Below, one piece after another: positions 47,823-59,400 of a stretch of DNA of 64,000 bases. Within the stretch, counting starts at the first letter, position 1. Every line of letters starts with the position of its first letter. Where the stretch lies: NCBI GenBank assembly GCA_030271035.1, contig JAMBUN010000001.1, positions 1-64,000 on the forward strand. Direction: 5' to 3'. This DNA is from Microascus cirrosus (lineage: Eukaryota > Ascomycota > Sordariomycetes > Microascales > Microascaceae). The position numbers and the translations under genes are program-made. The notes under the pieces were generated by a model. It was not told the DNA's origin. It searched no databases and saw only the letters and a program-made list of their open reading frames with translations.

Positions 47823-49450
47823 ATGTCTCGGCCGTTGGAGTCAGCCGCAAGGCTGGCCATATCGAAATCCTCTCGGCAATACTCATTCGCCCTCTGGCGG
47901 CGGAGGAATCCGGTCCTCGCCGCGAGATCACCCCACGACTGTCTCGGGTTTGATGCTCAGCAGCCATGGCAGCCGCGAGGGGCGCGCCGAGACTTCTCAG
48001 TGTCCTCACCCGCCCGGAAGGAAGCGGCGGCGCCAGCGCAGGGCGCTGAAGCCTGGAAGCAGGGGAAGCGCGTCCTTGAGTCCGACGATCTCTTCCACCC
48101 GTTCTCGAAGTCGCCGATCCCCGAGATGCGGAACCGCGCCGCCTACATAAGACAGCACGCCTACTGCCCGCATCCCGATCACAAGTTGACCCGGCTCCCG
48201 TCGATAGTACCCAAGGAGGGCGAGAAGACTGCGAAGGGGGGTAGCCTTCCGCCAGCCCACGTGCACTTCGAGTGTCCGGACTGCGGTATCCCGGTATATT
48301 GCAGTGAGGGGCACTGGATGGAGGACTACGAGGACCACCTACGGATATGTGATACTCTAAGGGAGATCAACGAAGACGACCACGATCTGCGGTCAGGCCG
48401 TGTCTTCCCAGAGTTTCGGTTTGGCGACGAGCAGATGCCGGATGCGGTTGTGAACCTCACCAACTGGGACACCTACATGTATACGCGACAATTCAATGCG
48501 GTCCATGAGGAGAGGGGGATGAGGCATGCTACGAGGCTACTAACCTACCCGGTCACTGTCGGGAGTGTCCTCCACGAACTGAGCCCTTATGATATTAAAC
48601 AGGGTGGGCGACTTACAACGGAAGGTCTCAAGAGCTTTAGCGGTAGGTGGTCTTGACTCCCCCTTGCCCGCTAAACTAGTTTCTTACGCGTGATTATAAT
48701 AGCTCTTCGTTACACTCTCCACCCGCCAAAGTCCGGAGAAGGCTCGGACGTGAAGGGGCTCCGCCCGACGCCGCCTGCCATGAGAATCTTTGTCCTAGGA
48801 GCCCGGGCAGAGTCCTCACTACCGCGGGACGCCTGGGTCGAGCTGGCGCATCTCTTCCCTGACTCGAGGATTCACCTGATTTTCATCGGGCCGGAGAGCA
48901 TGGCGAATCGCGACAGCGAATTCCCCCTGCCGGAGCGGACGCCGCAGAACCCCTTCGGAATGGTGATCGAGGACCGCGTGTGGACCAACATGAAGATCAG
49001 CACTATCGTGGACTACTACCACACTGTTCACAAGACTCAGTACTTCGCCCCGTACGACCCCTACTTCGACTGCTTCGTTCTCTTCCACCCGGGTCTGGGG
49101 CACCCGGCGAGCAGCCACGAGTGGGCGGAGACGATACCGATGCTGCTTGAGACGAAGATCCCTATCATCTGCACGGGATACTCACAAACCGACATGCAGC
49201 GGGACAGCGACTGGGTGAACAAGACGGTCAACGGCGAGTTCGACGTACTCCTCGAACCCGGCGAGAACCGGTTCCGGAGTCTGAGATGGGATCTGAATGA
49301 CCTGGACCCTGGCGACATCAGCTGTGGCAATTGGGGTGTCTGGGCGTTCCGTGGCAAGAGGTATGTCCTGTCCTTCTCTTTTTTGTTGATCATACGTCGA
49401 GACTAACCTGGGTACGTAGATACGAGGCGACGACGAAGGATGCCGAATAA
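47823..49450 (+). CDS. mss51: MSS51, mitochondrial COX1 translational activator (MYND-like zinc protein)
   Basis: Three exons (47823-48642, 48703-49360, 49420-49450) give 502 residues; introns are 60 and 59 nt, and the last exon has ten codons. The N terminus is rich in Arg/Ser/Ala and lacks acidic residues early on, fitting a mitochondrial presequence. A zinc-binding region of MYND-like type lies at about residues 113-178 (YCPHPDHKL, ECPDCGIPVYCSEGHW, HLRIC). The C-terminal half contains conserved Mss51 blocks such as VWTNMKISTIVDYYH and LFHPGLGHPASSHEW. In yeast, Mss51 acts in the matrix/inner membrane on COX1 mRNA translation and couples it to cytochrome c oxidase assembly. The start codon follows the divergent rse1 promoter closely. 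Confidence 0.92.
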
Positions 49451-49879
49451 GTGTGACAATGGAGCGATATGGCATGTCATGAGGGAGAGCCGTCGCCGGC
49501 CTCTGTTGCATTGTATTTGTTGAGACAGAAGCATAGACTGTACAAAACCACTCAGCCAAACCCAAATATAATGAGTACCCATATTCCGCAAGTGTCCTCT
49601 CATCAGTAGAAACCACGTTCAAGATAACCGTGTTTGCGGTGACCCATCTCGTCCGAAGGAGGTTGGGCGCACAGTGACAATGGATGGCAGCAGTGCACAG
49701 TCCAGGTGGTTTCCCCTGTAACGAGCCGCCAGCACCCATCCCACGTCACTCCGCGCGCCCTGCATCCCACGAGCCACACGTCGCACGCAAAGCGCCATCC
49801 CGCCCAACGAACCCACAAGCCCACCTCGCCGCTCCGTCATCCACGTGGAATGGAGGCATAGACCTGCCCCGTCCCGGCC
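49451..49879. other. Intergenic region, mss51 to PXA-domain gene
   Basis: A 429-bp tandem spacer. The second half is C-rich, as expected for the leader of the next plus-strand gene. No other gene is seen. Confidence 0.5.
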
Positions 49880-52800
49880 ATGACCGCCGCATCCCCTCCG
49901 CGCGAATCAAATTCCCGGCCCGCCATTCAGGTATCTGCGCCGTCCGTCCATTCTGCCTCTACCTCTGCCTCCGACCCGACGCAACTCCCGGCCGAAGCTC
50001 CGCCAGGCCTAACACCTCCTCCTCCAGCGCCCCGGCGCTCCAACCGCAGCTCACCGGACTACCTCTCTGACAAGGCGACGGCAGCCTTCATCCGCCGGAC
50101 GCTATGCCCGCAGCAGCCGGGCGACAAGAGCCGGAGCGCCACGGCGCCCATCGAGGAGCTTCTGCCACCGCTGACAAGCCGAAATGATGTCGACCTGCAG
50201 CTCTACGCGCTTCTGGCGGTCATCCTGAGGGAGTTCGTGCAGGCATGGTATAGTAAGATCACGCCGGACGAGAGCTTCGTGGTGGAGATTGTACAGATCG
50301 TGGCGCATTGCACGAGAGCTTTGGAGCAGAGGCTGAGAAAGGTTGATTTGGAGAGCCTGCTCTTTGACGAGATACCCGACTTACTAGATAGGCATATTAC
50401 CGGTACGAAGTCACCTACAGCTACTATCCGCCGGCTCTCAGCTTGCTCCCCCATGCCCCGACGAGGTTCCGCTCTTGACGTGCTAATCATCTACCCCCAG
50501 CTCGTCGCGCATCACGGAACGCAATAGCACCCCCCCCAACAGAGGTCGACCCCCGAGAGATATATCACTCACTTTGCCCACTCCCGTGCCTCTCACCAGT
50601 CCCAAGGGCCGACGATCCCGAAAGTGTTGCGTCACAGCACGAACATGAGACGGCATACAGGGGCCTCCTCGTGCAGGGGGCCCTCGCCATCCTGCTCCCT
50701 ACCGAAGACCTCGAGAACCCCTGTCTCACATCGCTCATAGGCGGAATTCTTTCGGATACTGTCATCGGCAACATTATAGCCAACAAGGCCTCCCAGCCGT
50801 GGCTGATCTGGGAGGGTTTGTCGATCCTCGCGCGGAATGCCTCTGGACACAAGAGGCTGCACAAAGGGCGCGGGTCGCCCTCCCACCGCCGGAGCCGCTC
50901 TGAGCCAAGCATCCAGCGCGCCGCTCCAACCCCCTTCCTTCATGGCTTGCTCATCTCTGTGCTCCATTGGGTATTCCTAGGTTACGCCGCCGTCCGACTG
51001 CTCGTCACAACCTTGGCGTCGGCCTCCTCATTTCCACGGAGGGCAGTGGACAAGAAGGCACACCTGGCGGGCGGGGACGGCACCGTTGGCGATACGAGCT
51101 TGGACGGCAGCTCAATGGTTGAGGATGACCGACCCTCCAAGGTCGCTGTCGTGGAGTTCAGGATGTGGGCGTGCGCGGCGAACCTGGTGGATCTGCGGAG
51201 CAGGATGCCGTGGCTGAGCGGAGCCGTCTCGATGATGCAGCTGGGGCTATTGGAGGGTCCCGGGCGGATTGCAGACCTAGATGGAGTCATAGACAGGTGA
51301 GCATTGGTTTTCAGTCTCTGCTTGATTTCCCTGCTTCTTCTCAGCCGCGATGATGCTGTACTGGCTTACTCCCCCTACCCCCTACCCCCCCTTGTACCCT
51401 CGGTTCCGCCTTTGGAAGGAGATACAGATGTGCCGCATGACGAGGTGGTCACTGGGTCTGTCTCTGTTCCAGTAAGGTTCGATCCCGCGACTTCTCTCGA
51501 GGCGTCCGCGACAGGACGGGAACGAGCTGCATAAGCCCTCAGCCAAAGCATTCCCCACAACGCCATCTTTACCCAGGACTCGTCAGAAACATTAGCCCAG
51601 TGGGCCAATGCCATTTCTGCCGAACGGCCCTTCTGACTCCTTTATCAATCGCGGATTGGTGACGGTTGATTTCGGGGCCGACACCAGCCGGCGAGGGTGT
51701 GTATGAACGGAAACCCACCAAGCACAGTTCTCGACCAACCCTCCTTTACCTGGCCCCGCTAGATTCTTCAAGCGAGCAATCCTTGGGCCAACCAAGATAT
51801 CTCGAGGCCATCTGATCAAGCCTCCGCCCCTCTCCGCTAGTTTAGCGTTCGGAGCGGCCCTCCCATTCTCCACTATACCCATGTCCCCTGGCCTCCTTGA
51901 CAGGAGAAGCGCCCTGGCCAATAGAAGCGCCAAGTCGCGCTTCTCGACTCTCATTGCTCAACGCACGTTGGGGGCCAGGTCCGGCCGATGCGACGCAGCT
52001 GCAGTTTACGCGCTGGGCAGGACGTGCTTGGCAGTGCAGGAGCGGGGTCGGCGTCTCTTTGGTTGGGCCCATACCCCTCTCTTGCCAGAGGTCCTCCAGG
52101 AACTGCAGGTTTTCCTTCACCAAGGGTCATTTATGCTTGTTTCGTTCCGACGATCCTGTCACCCGTCTGCGACCTCGGGCGCAAGCTCTCCTTCGGGGCG
52201 ATGACCGTTCGAATGAGCGCCGCCGTGTGGCATTGACTGGTTGCACAAGACCAGGGCTATTATCGCCCATCTTCACCGTTGGTAGAGAGCCATCTTCTCA
52301 CCCTATACCACAACCATCTTATGGCCCCGTGCCCGTCGCATACACCTCCCGGATTGGCTCTCCGGTTCCAGGACACAAGGGCCACAAAGTTTCAATTCTA
52401 CAGTGGGATGGAGGGTCGCGGATGCCGGGGAATACGCCCTTTGTCCCACCCAACCCGCAAGAATGGAAGCCCGACAGGGTTTCCCGGCTCTCGCCTGGCG
52501 CACAGAGAGAGGGGGCTCAGTTAAACCGACACGCCCCCCTCCACCAAGCTCATCATCCCATCTCCCCCGGGCCATTTCCACCGCGACCGATGAGCGTGTA
52601 TGTATCACACGCGACCGCCCTCGTACCGGTACCTCTTGCCTCTGCCCCTGCACCAATGCGAAGTACTTCCCCTCCCCTCGAGCTCAGGATGAAGCCCCCC
52701 CCCCCCCTGTATCACAGCATTGAAGCTCAATCTTCCGAGCGCTGAACATCGGAAGAGGGCAGCGGCGACAGCCCTGCGCCCGCATTTCCCCGGTCAAGGG

Positions 52801-53580
52801 GCCCCAGCCCCACTGCTCTGCTTTAACCTCTTGAGGCTTTCGTGTCGGGTCGTACCGCGTTATGCAAAATTCGCCTTGATGTCCCCTCTTCGAGTTTCCC
52901 TACCTATAACTCTCTTTTCGGTGGTTGCACGCTCAGCCCCCTTTTCCGTCGCACGCTTGAAGATCCTGCACGCGCTCTGGTTTGACCCACCGCTGTCCAG
53001 CGTCCATTTCCGTTTCTTACAGAGGGCCAGCCTGCGGCCACCTCCCTGCATATCATCTTCCTCCTCTGACCCCCACGCAGCCAACCTCGTCACTCACCTC
53101 ACATATTCCCCTCCTCCAAGCTTACACATTTTGAAACCCGGCTAGAAGTAGAAAACCCAGGCTAACATAGTCCATCACAGATCCCTCTTCCACGCCCTCT
53201 CCTCCCTACTAAGCCCGTCCCGTCTGCCCCCCCTTCTCCGCACCCTCCGAGCCGCTGTCTTCCCCAACAACGCCCCCGGCACACCGACTCTCCAGCCCCC
53301 GGCCAACCATTCGGAGCTCCTGGGTCTCCGCCGCCGGACAGCAACCCAGCTCGCGGACCTTGTGCCCCCGCGCCTCTACGCGCTCTACTTTTCTGGTCGC
53401 CCGCCCTGGAGTGACGGGGAGCTGGATGTTTCGCAGATAGAGGAAGTGTTGGATTTGTTCGGCGACGAGTACTGTAACAAGCACCTCATGTACGGCGTTC
53501 TCGAACTTGTTCTTGTCCGACTCATGCCGGAGTTAAGCGAGCGGCGCGTCGAGGAGCTGATGACCGAGAGGCTGGGGTGA
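49880..53580 (+). CDS. PXA-domain protein (sorting-nexin-associated type) with a very long intron
   Basis: Three exons (49880-50402, 50501-51296, 53181-53580) join in frame to 572 residues. Residues 1-65 are Pro/Ser-rich and disordered. The PXA domain spans about 68-245 (TAAFIRRTLCP, DVDLQLYALLAVILREFVQAW, EIPDLLDRHIT, then EVDPREIYHSLCPLPCLSP and ETAYRGLLVQGALAILLP). A hydrophobic segment (about 330-355, LLISVLHWVFLGYAAVRLLV) may anchor it in a membrane. The C-terminal helical region continues in exon 3 with SLFHALSSLLSPSRLPPLLR and LYFSGRPPWSDGE. PXA domains occur in Mdm1/SNX13-type proteins of ER-vacuole or endosomal contacts; a role in membrane trafficking is inferred. Intron 1 is 98 nt; intron 2 is 1,884 nt and is described separately. 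Confidence 0.82.
51297..53180 (+). other. 1,884-nt intron in the PXA-domain gene
   Basis: The donor is GTGAGC at 51297 and the acceptor ATCACAG ends at 53180, with a GCTAAC branch motif at 53161-53166. Joining these restores codon AGA and continues the protein without a break. Introns of the other genes here are 51-191 nt in coding regions. The interior is C-rich and holds a 282-codon plus-strand frame (51897-52745) without recognisable domains and a C13 run (52695-52707). I found no terminal inverted repeats or target duplication that would identify an inserted element. Confidence 0.65.
52695..52707 (+). repeat. C13 homopolymer inside the long PXA intron
   Basis: An uninterrupted run of 13 C. 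Similar runs occur at 23299-23313 (15 C) and 5941-5950 (10 C), all in non-coding plus-strand sequence. Confidence 0.9.
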
Positions 53581-54687
53581 CCGGCCCATAACTAGATACC
53601 CATTCTGTTCATAGCCGCCACATAGAATACCAATGTTTTAATGCTAAGTCCTGAATCCATACGAGGTCACTTCAAGTTCTGGTCTTCCAGCATAAAAACA
53701 TCGAATTGATCCGAGAAACTAAGCAAAAAGGAGATTAAAAAAAAGGGTCAACTAGAGTGCAAACGGGAAGGAAAACTAAAATACAGATAGCCGCCCATTT
53801 TTTTGGATCTCTCTTTTTGTCAGTGTTTTTTGAACCTGCCCTCCCCCTTTTCCTCCCCTTTTCCTCCCCTTTTCCCATCCAGGCGGAGCGACTTGACGTT
53901 CCAAAGTCGAGACGAACGGTGAAAGAAAATGGACAAGGTCAGGATTTTTTTCTCGAGAACAAACGAGGTTTGAAGCGGATGTGTTCGGGTCGCCCCAGGT
54001 CTCTCCTTCAGCCAAGGATATAAAGAAACGTAAATAGCAGAACATGACTTGAGAAAACGCAACACGCTGAAATCGACCTTGCGGTCCGGATGGTTTTGCT
54101 TGGCCTCCAAAATCATGTAAGAGCCCCGATTATGGTAGTCAGATCCCACTCCATACCCTATCCCTTCCAGTCCGTCCCATGCCTTAAATCAATTGGCCCA
54201 ATAGGGAAGGAGTGACTCGAATGTGCAAAGGCAAAGGAAGGAAAAACCAGAGAGTGCTTCGCCAAGCTCTGCTGTGGCAGAACCGAATAACAATATATAG
54301 CAAAGAATGAATGGAAAAGAATGCAGACGGATCACATACTAGCGTGCTCAAGGGCGCGAATCCATGACGAAACTCCAGAAGCTCCGTATGTTTGCTCAGA
54401 AGGGATCTTGCCAAGGGCTATGCAGGTGAAGGTCGAGACTTCATAGACGCGTCGCTTTAAGACCATGCAGGTATCGCCGTGAAGTGGAGAAGAGCGCCAC
54501 AGGCGTGGCGAGGGTATACCAGAAAAGAGAATATGCACCGGTCCGCGTGAGCGAGATATCTCTGTAATGACTGTGCCTGGTCGGCACGCGGGATCGATAT
54601 GGTCGACTGAGTAACCAGAGTGATTTGCGCCGTGTTCCCCAGATCAACCGTAAACAAACTTTTTCGAAAGGCAAGTCGCAGTTGCAG
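53581..54687. other. Convergent intergenic region with a small polypyrimidine repeat
   Basis: This spacer separates the stops of the PXA and CENP-B-type genes. It includes three tandem copies of CCCCTTTTCCT (the last with one change) at 53844-53876. No gene is seen. Confidence 0.5.
53844..53876 (+). repeat. Three-copy 11-bp polypyrimidine tandem repeat
   Basis: The unit CCCCTTTTCCT is repeated three times, the third ending CCC. It is a simple low-complexity repeat in a 3' intergenic region. Confidence 0.8.
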
Positions 54688-56496
54688 CTATGCCATCATG
54701 GACTCCAACTTGACAGTCGCCGCTGTCGGATTCCCCATCTCCGCCTCGCCGCCTTCCGGAATCCGACTCAGCCCGCTCATCGGATGCATCGACGACCCAG
54801 GTGCCTTGGCGTACTGACGAAGACCAACACTCTCAAAGAATCGTATAACTGCCATCAAATCGTTTTCATCGTAACGGGAAGCGGACCTCTGCACGTAATT
54901 TAGTGCGAGATCCAAGCCCCTTCGTGCGTCTTCGAGCGTCGGTGATACTGGAGAGGCGGAGATGGGGGTAGCAGAGTTGGCCAGATGAGGGCCCTTCGAA
55001 TTTCCCGCCAGGCTCCTGTTGCTGTTGCTATGATGGAGGTGCGGAGACGATATCACAGCGTCCATGGCGAAATGGCGCGTATCGAGCTCACGACTAGGCG
55101 ACTCCAAGGCCGACGAAGGAGCAGTCGATGAGATAGGATACTTCGGAGTTTCCGGCTCGGGGTTTGTCCCTTGCTGGTTCAAGCATTCAATGTCCAAGGT
55201 CGGAAAAGTCTGGCTCCTAGGTCTTTGAAAGTTCGACTCGGGCCCTGCAGGTAGGTGCCGTTGGTCCGAGAGGAAGCCGCCCACGTTAGAGTCGGGTGAG
55301 AAGGCAAAGGGTCCGGTTGGGCTCACGGCGCTTCCAGAAAAGGATGTGGCCGTTTCCGTAAAAGCGCTCGACAGAGAGGTCGAGCTTGGATTGTTTCCAC
55401 GCTTGAAAACGTCGGTCCTGAAGCTATAGAGACCGGACATATTCTCCCTCAAGTCGTCATCACTTCGTGTTCCAGAGAGTGGAGACGGCTGGACTGTCGG
55501 CGACGCAGGAGATATTCCGCTGGACTGTTGCGAGTGTGCCAAGGGAGGGGAGCTAGTAGAGAGTTTGGCGTTTGTCGGTATGTTCGTTTCTGATGCCCTT
55601 CTCGAAAGCCTCGGTTTCCCGATTTTGTTCTTGTGCTTGAACTTCTCTAACCAAGAATCACCCAACTTCTGAAGGTGTTCGGTTCCGCTGACGCCGCGAG
55701 CAAAGTGGTGAGCTTGCTTCCAGATTTCCTCATCTGAGACTTCGACTCCCGACAGCTCGGTTTTACGGGCCCATGACACTAGTGCCCGCTCGATATCGGG
55801 TAGCTTCCCCTTGATTCGCTTGCCGGGGGAAGCACTTCTATCCTCCTGGTTAAGGTACTTATCCCTATGGCGCAATACCTTGGACACGGTGCTAAGACGA
55901 AGGTCAGTGGGGCGGAGGCCTGGAATTGGTCGGAAAAGCATGGGCGCGGATGCAGCCTACCTTCGCTCAACGCCAAACAGCTGGCCAATCTCTGACTGCT
56001 TTGCTGTTGGATTCTCCTCCGCATATCGACACATCCGTCTTCGGTCGTCGTCCGTCAGAGTTCTCCGAGGGGTTGAAGAACCCGAGTTTCTCAAGGGCTT
56101 TGCGGGCGCGGGCGGAGCAACCGCTGGTGCTGTCATAGGAGCTGTCGGATAACTGACAGGGTTGGTCAACATGCTAGGCCACGCATGCGACGGCATTATC
56201 AACATGGGAAGTGGCGGGTGGTGGGACTGATGATGTGAGGGTGGCGGAGAGGTCGACTGTGGCTGAGATTGCTGCGATTGCGAATGCACTGTTGCCGGAG
56301 ATGGTGCGATCCTGCTGAGGGGATCTGAGGGCAGCCCAGTTGGCATGTAACCAAAGCCTCCCATTTCGGACACGGTCGCTGACTGGCTGTACGCATGGAC
56401 GTCAACCCAGCCTGCGCTCGTCCCGTATGGGGAGCTGTCGTGGGCAGGATGAGGTTCCTGGTCCATCCCAGTGGTGCCGATCATGGAGTCGTGCAT
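54688..56496 (-). CDS. CENP-B/transposase-type HTH DNA-binding protein
   Basis: Two minus-strand exons (56496-55961, 55891-54688) encode 579 residues; the intron is 69 nt (GTAGGC...GTCTTAG). After a Ser/Pro/Gln-rich N-terminal region (1-140), a helix-turn-helix spans about 143-197 (LTDDDRRRMCRYAEEN, SEIGQLFGVERSTVSKVLRH). A second CENP-B-type HTH follows at about 208-275 (LPDIERALVSWARK, GDSWLEKFKHKNKIG). The rest is Ser/Pro-rich with a short helical segment near 505-540 (LDLALNYVQRSASRYDENDL). There is no DDE transposase domain and no TIR nearby, so this is probably a domesticated, nuclear sequence-specific DNA-binding protein. Its targets are unknown. The intron interrupts the recognition region of the first HTH. 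Confidence 0.85.
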
Positions 56497-59400
56497 CGCT
56501 CGCGCACGAGTTTCGTCTCTCCAAGATCAGCCTCTCCGGTGAAGGCAATAACCCTCTGGGATTTGTGACACCTATGAAGTTGGTTTCCCACTAACCCGCT
56601 AAAGACCTGTAAAAGCGTGCGCGTAGTACTAGTGGCCAGGGATTTCCCCTCGATGAGTCGTAGTGAGGCTTCGTGATGGTACTCAATGGATTTGCATGAC
56701 AGATACGGTGTTTTGATTCCGCAATGAGACGAGATCAGCCCCTGAGTAGAGCAAATTCAAGCACCGCAGTTCCAAGAAAGGGTGTGTATCCAGGAGAGAG
56801 AATCAAGGAATCGATCGAAGTGGCTGGCCAGAAGTGAATGATACGGAGCAGCGCGCTCTTCAACAGGCGGGAGTACCAGTCAGTTCCACGAGGCAAGCAG
56901 TCGGGATAGTCGTTGCAGGGGGGGCCGATGCTTCCCACGTCTCAAATGACTGTATGGAAGACGCAAACAGTTTGTTGCTTCTGTAATCGGCGAAAGTTGA
57001 AGGCAGGTTTGTGCGGTGGAGAGGGCGCGATGGGTATGGTTCAAGAAAGACGTTGGACGGGCTATCCCGTCCTAGATCTAGTGTCGCAAAAGGACTCGAT
57101 AAGACCACACTCCTTTCCGAAGACAGGGTCGTCGAGCGGTGACGCTACCTCGGTTCGCTTATTGTTGCAAGTCGACCGTGGAAAAAGTGGCGACGGGGCT
57201 TGCAGTCCAAGGTGACGTTCGGCGGAGGAGCAGACGAGAAGTCGATTTTGTCCAGACAAATTGGTATCAGCCCGTTAGAACCAACAGGTAGAAGTACTGG
57301 CGAGTCCCCCCCCCTGGGAAGTTACCATGAGGTGCGGCAGGGAAGGTCTGAAGGAGTCTGGTCTGGCCGAGTTAGGATAGATGGCGGACTGCTAGCTGCA
57401 AAGCAGGCGCCTCGCGATGCACAGTTGAGCCGTGGAGGAGACAAATACAAGTTGCAGTGGACTCGGGAACCTTGAACGGGGTTGTACCGGGTCTTTGTAA
57501 GAGAGAGTGTGGTTGACGGAATATGCGATGCCACCCCGGCTAGCTGCTCTGAGGGTACTTACTTGTATGGCAGGCCGCTCTGAGCATGAGTGGGCGCCCG
57601 GATGTGTGGGGACGCATGTACAATACCTCTGGGTGCGGGTTGAGGGGCATTGCTATGTGTGAGCTCGGAGAATGGCGTAGATATAATAAACGCAGCGAAT
57701 CGTCCTCTCGCTCGTCAACACCTCCGACCTGCGCGGGAAGGAGAACTGTGAGTGAGGTATCCCACGCCCTCTCGGTTCGTACCCGTACTTCGCTGTTGTG
57801 AGCGGGTCCCGAGCAGCTCCACTATCTTGGACAGGGGAGGGGCAATCCTGGTAGGGCGGGGTGTGACTCTAGCGACGGTATCCTCTTCGGGTCGCTTGCT
57901 GACAGGGAAGGGTCGCATTGTATTGTCAACTCGATTGCCCCAGGTGCAGGGACCTCGAATGGGGGGCCTGGGGAACGCACGATTTGTGCCAGAGATTGGC
58001 AAACAGGGCAGATGGGGAGGTATCGATACGGGGCCAAGAGCCAGCAATTGGGGGCCTCGGACAGGGATGCTGGGTCGGTGCCAGCCCCAACTTCTTGACA
58101 GGGGAGAAGCCTTGTGGGCCGGTAGAGGGTCTGCATGAGGGTTGTGAAGCTTTGCGATCTCTCGCCGACCGCGACTGGCGCCTCATGCCTTCCTTCGCTC
58201 ACATACCATCCAATAGCGGGAGAAGCTGGGAATGAGTCGTGACTGCATGTGATAACCGGGAGATGAGGGCAGACACGGAATGTCAGGTGGTAGACGTCCT
58301 ATTATCTAGGAAGGAGCATGGCCGGGAGATCGCCGTCGCAAGGAAATCTCGAATGGGGAAAAAGGCGCTGGTAGCGCAGATCCGAGTCTCTCAAGTCCCA
58401 GTGGATCTCATCAAGGTGGTAGTTGTTTAAGATAGAGTATTCTCCCCTTGTTTGCAATACGACGTACATAGACGGGGGACCGTGATACAAGCTCTTCCCT
58501 CGTATTAGTTGAAGAGGCCCCGGCCTCGCTGCCCAACGGTCTTCTCGTCAATTCTTACAAAAGGCCGGTGTTGCAGACTATTTGCAACCCCTTTTCGGTA
58601 AGTAAAGGTGGGGGAGAGTCGGGAAAACCCAAAGATGGCAGAAGAAGCAATCAAATCGACATGTCAGAAAAGCCTCGAAGAAAAAAGCAACGCGCCCGTT
58701 GCGCCCACTTAAATTCTGACAAAAATGAATATCCTTCTCAGGCGAGACGCAGAACAAAGTAACAATGTGGCCCCTGCGAAAGGTGAAGGGGGCTAGTGAT
58801 ATATCCATGTAGTCCGGGTTTGAAGATATTGACTGACACTTGGATGTCTTGTTCTTGCCAGCTACGGCTTCCCAACTCAAATGTAATTCTGTAATTCGTC
58901 CCGTCATCGAACAGACCCGCGATGTTGCATTTCGGTTGCTCGTTGCGGTGGCCGCCGTGAGCCCCGGTTCCTGCGAACAGGCCCCATAAAATCTGAATCG
59001 GGAAAGTACAGTCCAATGGCTCAGCTGGAAGATGGGACATTAATTAATGCCGCCAAACCATATCGGGGAAGCAGTTTGCTTTCATGGATGCCTTTGCCTC
59101 CTGTCGTTTCCGAAGAGGACGGGAGCGCCAGAGAACTTGCCCAAATGAGACACAGCGAGAAATCCAGTTGCAGGACCCCCACCCCCCACTCTGGAGACGA
59201 CAACGTCGCGTCCTGCGGGGGAGTGTCGCCAGTGGCTGGTTTGATAGGCAATCGTCGTGATGACGATGTTCATGCGCGAGCCATTCTACAATAGTCAGGA
59301 GTTCTGGCCGGGTGAACTGAGAACAAGCAAGGCCTGAGGTGGACAAATAGTGCTTCATCATTACCTCTTAGCTCAAGAAGTATTTGTCCGCAGCATCAGT

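Noticed and set aside
51474..51492. GGTTCGATCC-like tRNA B-box
   Set aside because: No pairing arms or acceptor stem around it; an isolated chance match.
51897..52745. 282-codon plus-strand frame inside the PXA gene intron
   Set aside because: Pro/Ser/Arg-rich with no domain, overlapped by other frames, and located between exons that join precisely.
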